Origin: Phenylobacterium sp. RIFCSPHIGHO2_01_FULL_69_31
Lineage (GTDB): Bacteria > Pseudomonadota > Alphaproteobacteria > Caulobacterales > Caulobacteraceae
Assembly: GCF_001824475.1 (NCBI RefSeq)
Contig: NZ_MHXN01000008.1
Location: 1-42,894, forward strand
Length of the DNA stretch: 42,894 bases
Direction: 5' to 3'
This document shows, piece by piece, positions 41,471 to 42,894 of this stretch; within the stretch, counting starts at the first letter, position 1, and every line of letters starts with the position of its first letter. A model generated the notes under the pieces. That model did not search any database, had not been told where the DNA came from, and saw nothing but the letters and a program-made list of their open reading frames with translations. The translations under genes and the position numbers were made by a program.

Positions 41471-42025
41471 ATGCCCTCGGCTTCCCCATGCTGGTTCCCG
41501 ATCGAGACCGAACGCCTGCGGCTGCGAGAGTTTGGGGTCAACGACCTCGATGACGTCCACGCCTATGCGTCGGACGTGGACACGGTCCGCTTCATGGAAT
41601 GGGGTCCGAATACAGCAGAGATCAGCCGCGAGCGGCTCCGCCTAACCCTCGACGAGCAGGCCGTGTGGCCGCGTCGCGAGGTCAATCTGGCCGTAGAGCT
41701 GATTGAGGCCAACCGCGTGATCGGGTCAGTGAGGCTAGGCGTCGACCAGAACGGCGGCGGCGATATGGGCTATGTCTTCGGCAGCGCTTGGTGGGGCAAT
41801 GGGTACGGCTATGAGGCGGGGTCAGCCCTTCTGCGCACGGCCTTCTCGACTCTCGGCCTGCACCGCATCTGGGCAAGCTGCGATGCGCGAAACACTGCCT
41901 CGGTCGCCCTGCTGGAAAAGCTCGGCATGCGCCGTGAGGGCACGTTGCTCAGGGACCGAAGGGTACGCGACGGTTGGCGCGACACTCACCTCTACGCTCT
42001 GCTCAGCGAGGAATGGAAAGGCTGA
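41471..42025 (+). CDS. GNAT acetyltransferase (RimJ/RimL type)
   Basis: The 184-residue protein from ATG 41471 (an in-frame TTG at 41417 is less likely) has the GNAT layout: ETERLRLREFG start, central strand VIGSVRLGVD, and the acetyl-CoA loop in GSAWWGNGYGYEAG, followed by LGLHRIWASCDARNTASVAL and LEKLGMRREG. The family acetylates protein N-termini, antibiotics or polyamines; the substrate is unknown. No clear ribosome site is present. Base composition is slightly less GC-rich than upstream genes, which fits an accessory region. Confidence 0.88.
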   Translation: MPSASPCWFPIETERLRLREFGVNDLDDVHAYASDVDTVRFMEWGPNTAEISRERLRLTLDEQAVWPRREVNLAVELIEANRVIGSVRLGVDQNGGGDMGYVFGSAWWGNGYGYEAGSALLRTAFSTLGLHRIWASCDARNTASVALLEKLGMRREGTLLRDRRVRDGWRDTHLYALLSEEWKG

Positions 42026-42152
42026 CGGCGTCGTTGCAGGCGCTACAAGCAATGTCCGCGTTGGGTCGCGAACCGCCTTTGCGACGCTGCTGCATTGCGG
42101 ACCTTGGCCGAGGCGCCCCGTAGCGGACCTCGCCAGCGTCACGACCGGGTGG

Positions 42153-42572
42153 TTAGCGGACTTTGGGCTCCACGGTGGGCGCGCTCGAAACCGGCTTGGT
42201 CTCGGACAGGGCTTCAGCATCGAGCTGCTCAGCGTGTTTCGCAAGGGAGGCTGGCGCGAGGTGGGCTTGCGTTAGGGCGGTCGACCAAGGGTTCATGCCA
42301 ATGCAATGGCCGCTCAGATTGCCACATTGGCGAAGCTCGCCCGTCCGGCTGTCGATAGCAACGATCACGTAACTGTCGTCTGCGATCCGCGCCGCGCCCG
42401 CTTCTTTCGGTGCGGGCCCCACCAGTTGCTTCCACATTCGATCAGCTTGGTAGAGCCCTACTCCGGCGTAGCGACCAGCACCGTGACCTGGTCCGCTTCC
42501 GGTCAGTTCGGATCGGCTGCATCCAGTGAGAACTAGGCCTGCGGTCGCCACGAATACGAGCGAGTGCTTCAC
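42153..42572 (-). CDS. hypothetical lipoprotein
   Basis: The 139-residue product has a lipoprotein signal (MKHSLVFVATAGLVLTGC), with the lipobox LTGC and Cys18 as the lipid-attached residue. A Gly-rich stretch (SGSGPGHGAGRY) follows. The rest is hydrophilic, with two cysteines (CGNLSGHC) that could form a disulphide and a Pro/Val-rich tail. I recognise no family. It should sit in the envelope. It is convergent with the acetyltransferase, with a 127-bp gap between them. Confidence 0.72.
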   Translation of the reverse strand: MKHSLVFVATAGLVLTGCSRSELTGSGPGHGAGRYAGVGLYQADRMWKQLVGPAPKEAGAARIADDSYVIVAIDSRTGELRQCGNLSGHCIGMNPWSTALTQAHLAPASLAKHAEQLDAEALSETKPVSSAPTVEPKVR

Positions 42573-42749
42573 GGTGGCTCCTCCAGTCGCGGGGAAGTTG
42601 GCACTTCACGAACGCGTGATCAAGGTGGGGCCATCTGTTAGGGTCTGCAACGGGTCGGCTCCCGTCAGCGACTCGGCGCCGTGAAGCCGACGTTCGCCAA
42701 TCTGCTCGTCAACTGACGCTCTGGCTGCGCAGGGCGGAAAGGGGCTTCA

Positions 42750-42806
42750 CCTCCCCTGCGAAGCGGGGGAGGGGGACCGGACGCCGACCCCGGCCTTGAG
42801 CCGGGG
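42750..42806. repeat. paired intergenic hairpins near the window end
   Basis: CCTCCCC (42750-42756) pairs with GGGGAGG (42766-42772), and CCCCGGC (42788-42794) with GCCGGGG (42800-42806). The first resembles the hairpins at 44-61 and 8052-8072. The remainder of 42573-42894 contains no gene I can support; the 64-codon minus-strand frame at 42665-42859 is low-complexity and probably spurious. Confidence 0.5.
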
Positions 42807-42894
42807 GAAGAGCGGCTGGTGGAGCAACCATGTTTCAGGTGGTGGGCGTTGCGGACCATGGGTTGCCCCGTGCGAGCACCAGGTTGGCGGCTTC

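Noticed and set aside
42665..42859. 64-codon minus-strand frame at the right edge
   Set aside because: It consists mostly of the hairpin repeat translated, with Arg/Pro/Ser bias.
1..42894. CRISPR array, rRNA or tRNA genes
   Set aside because: No regularly spaced direct repeats and no tRNA or rRNA-like sequence were recognised on reading.

Overview
The window is GC-rich DNA (about 70% G+C by eye) from an alphaproteobacterium, most likely a member of the Caulobacteraceae (Caulobacter or Phenylobacterium-like). Three things point there. A twelve-gene chemotaxis operon has the gene order I recall for the Caulobacter crescentus cluster (mcpA-cheX-cheYI-cheA-cheW-cheR-cheB-cheYII-cheD-cheU-cheYIII-cheE). 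A response regulator closely resembles CtrA. There is also a two-domain cold-shock protein and a PEPxxW-type sorting-signal protein. The genus is an inference; no rRNA or tRNA gene is present to confirm it.

Layout. 1-8.1 kb holds housekeeping and stray genes: a divergent EF-G-like GTPase, an EAL-domain c-di-GMP phosphodiesterase, a Nudix hydrolase, a secreted PI-PLC-like protein, a glycine-zipper exported protein, a double cold-shock protein with an RGG-like linker, and a LOG-family hydrolase. 8.1-11.8 kb holds an amidohydrolase and two tandem copies of a BlaI-like repressor plus M56 membrane protease module, each with a near-identical operator-like element abutting the repressor start. 11.9-15.4 kb holds an AdiC-like antiporter, a small protein, a haem protein of the cytochrome P460 type and an acyl-CoA dehydrogenase behind a PsrA-like operator. 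15.5-21.9 kb is regulatory: a fusion of a kinase dimerisation-like segment to a receiver domain (no ATPase domain), a CtrA paralogue, an AraC regulator, a hybrid histidine kinase and a MarR regulator with a twin operator.

22.0-31.6 kb is the chemotaxis operon, all on the minus strand, with start/stop overlaps or gaps of a few bases at nearly every junction. It encodes a receptor, kinase, adaptor, methylation and demethylation enzymes, a deamidase, three CheY-like proteins and three Caulobacter-type accessory proteins (CheX, CheU, CheE).

31.9-37.6 kb contains the most intriguing group. An XRE-cupin regulator is followed by an exported PEP-CTERM-like protein whose stop codon lies 3 bases before the start of a TIR-transmembrane-TPR protein. 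Facing it tail to tail, 6 bases away, is a TPR-like/SLOG-like/class III cyclase protein. I propose, as inference, an envelope-sensing nucleotide-signalling system: exported partner, membrane TIR NADase-like receptor and a cyclase with altered purine-selecting residue.

37.8-42.9 kb holds a DctA-type symporter, a TerC-family membrane protein, a YdcH-like protein, then an accessory tail. The tail contains a GIY-YIG nuclease gene exactly bracketed by two inverted 50-bp palindromic repeats (48/50 identical), a GNAT acetyltransferase and a lipoprotein. The nuclease plus repeats looks like a REP/RAYT-style unit built on a different enzyme. Both window ends and the 7.9-8.1 kb gap hold other GC-rich hairpin repeats typical of intergenic DNA.
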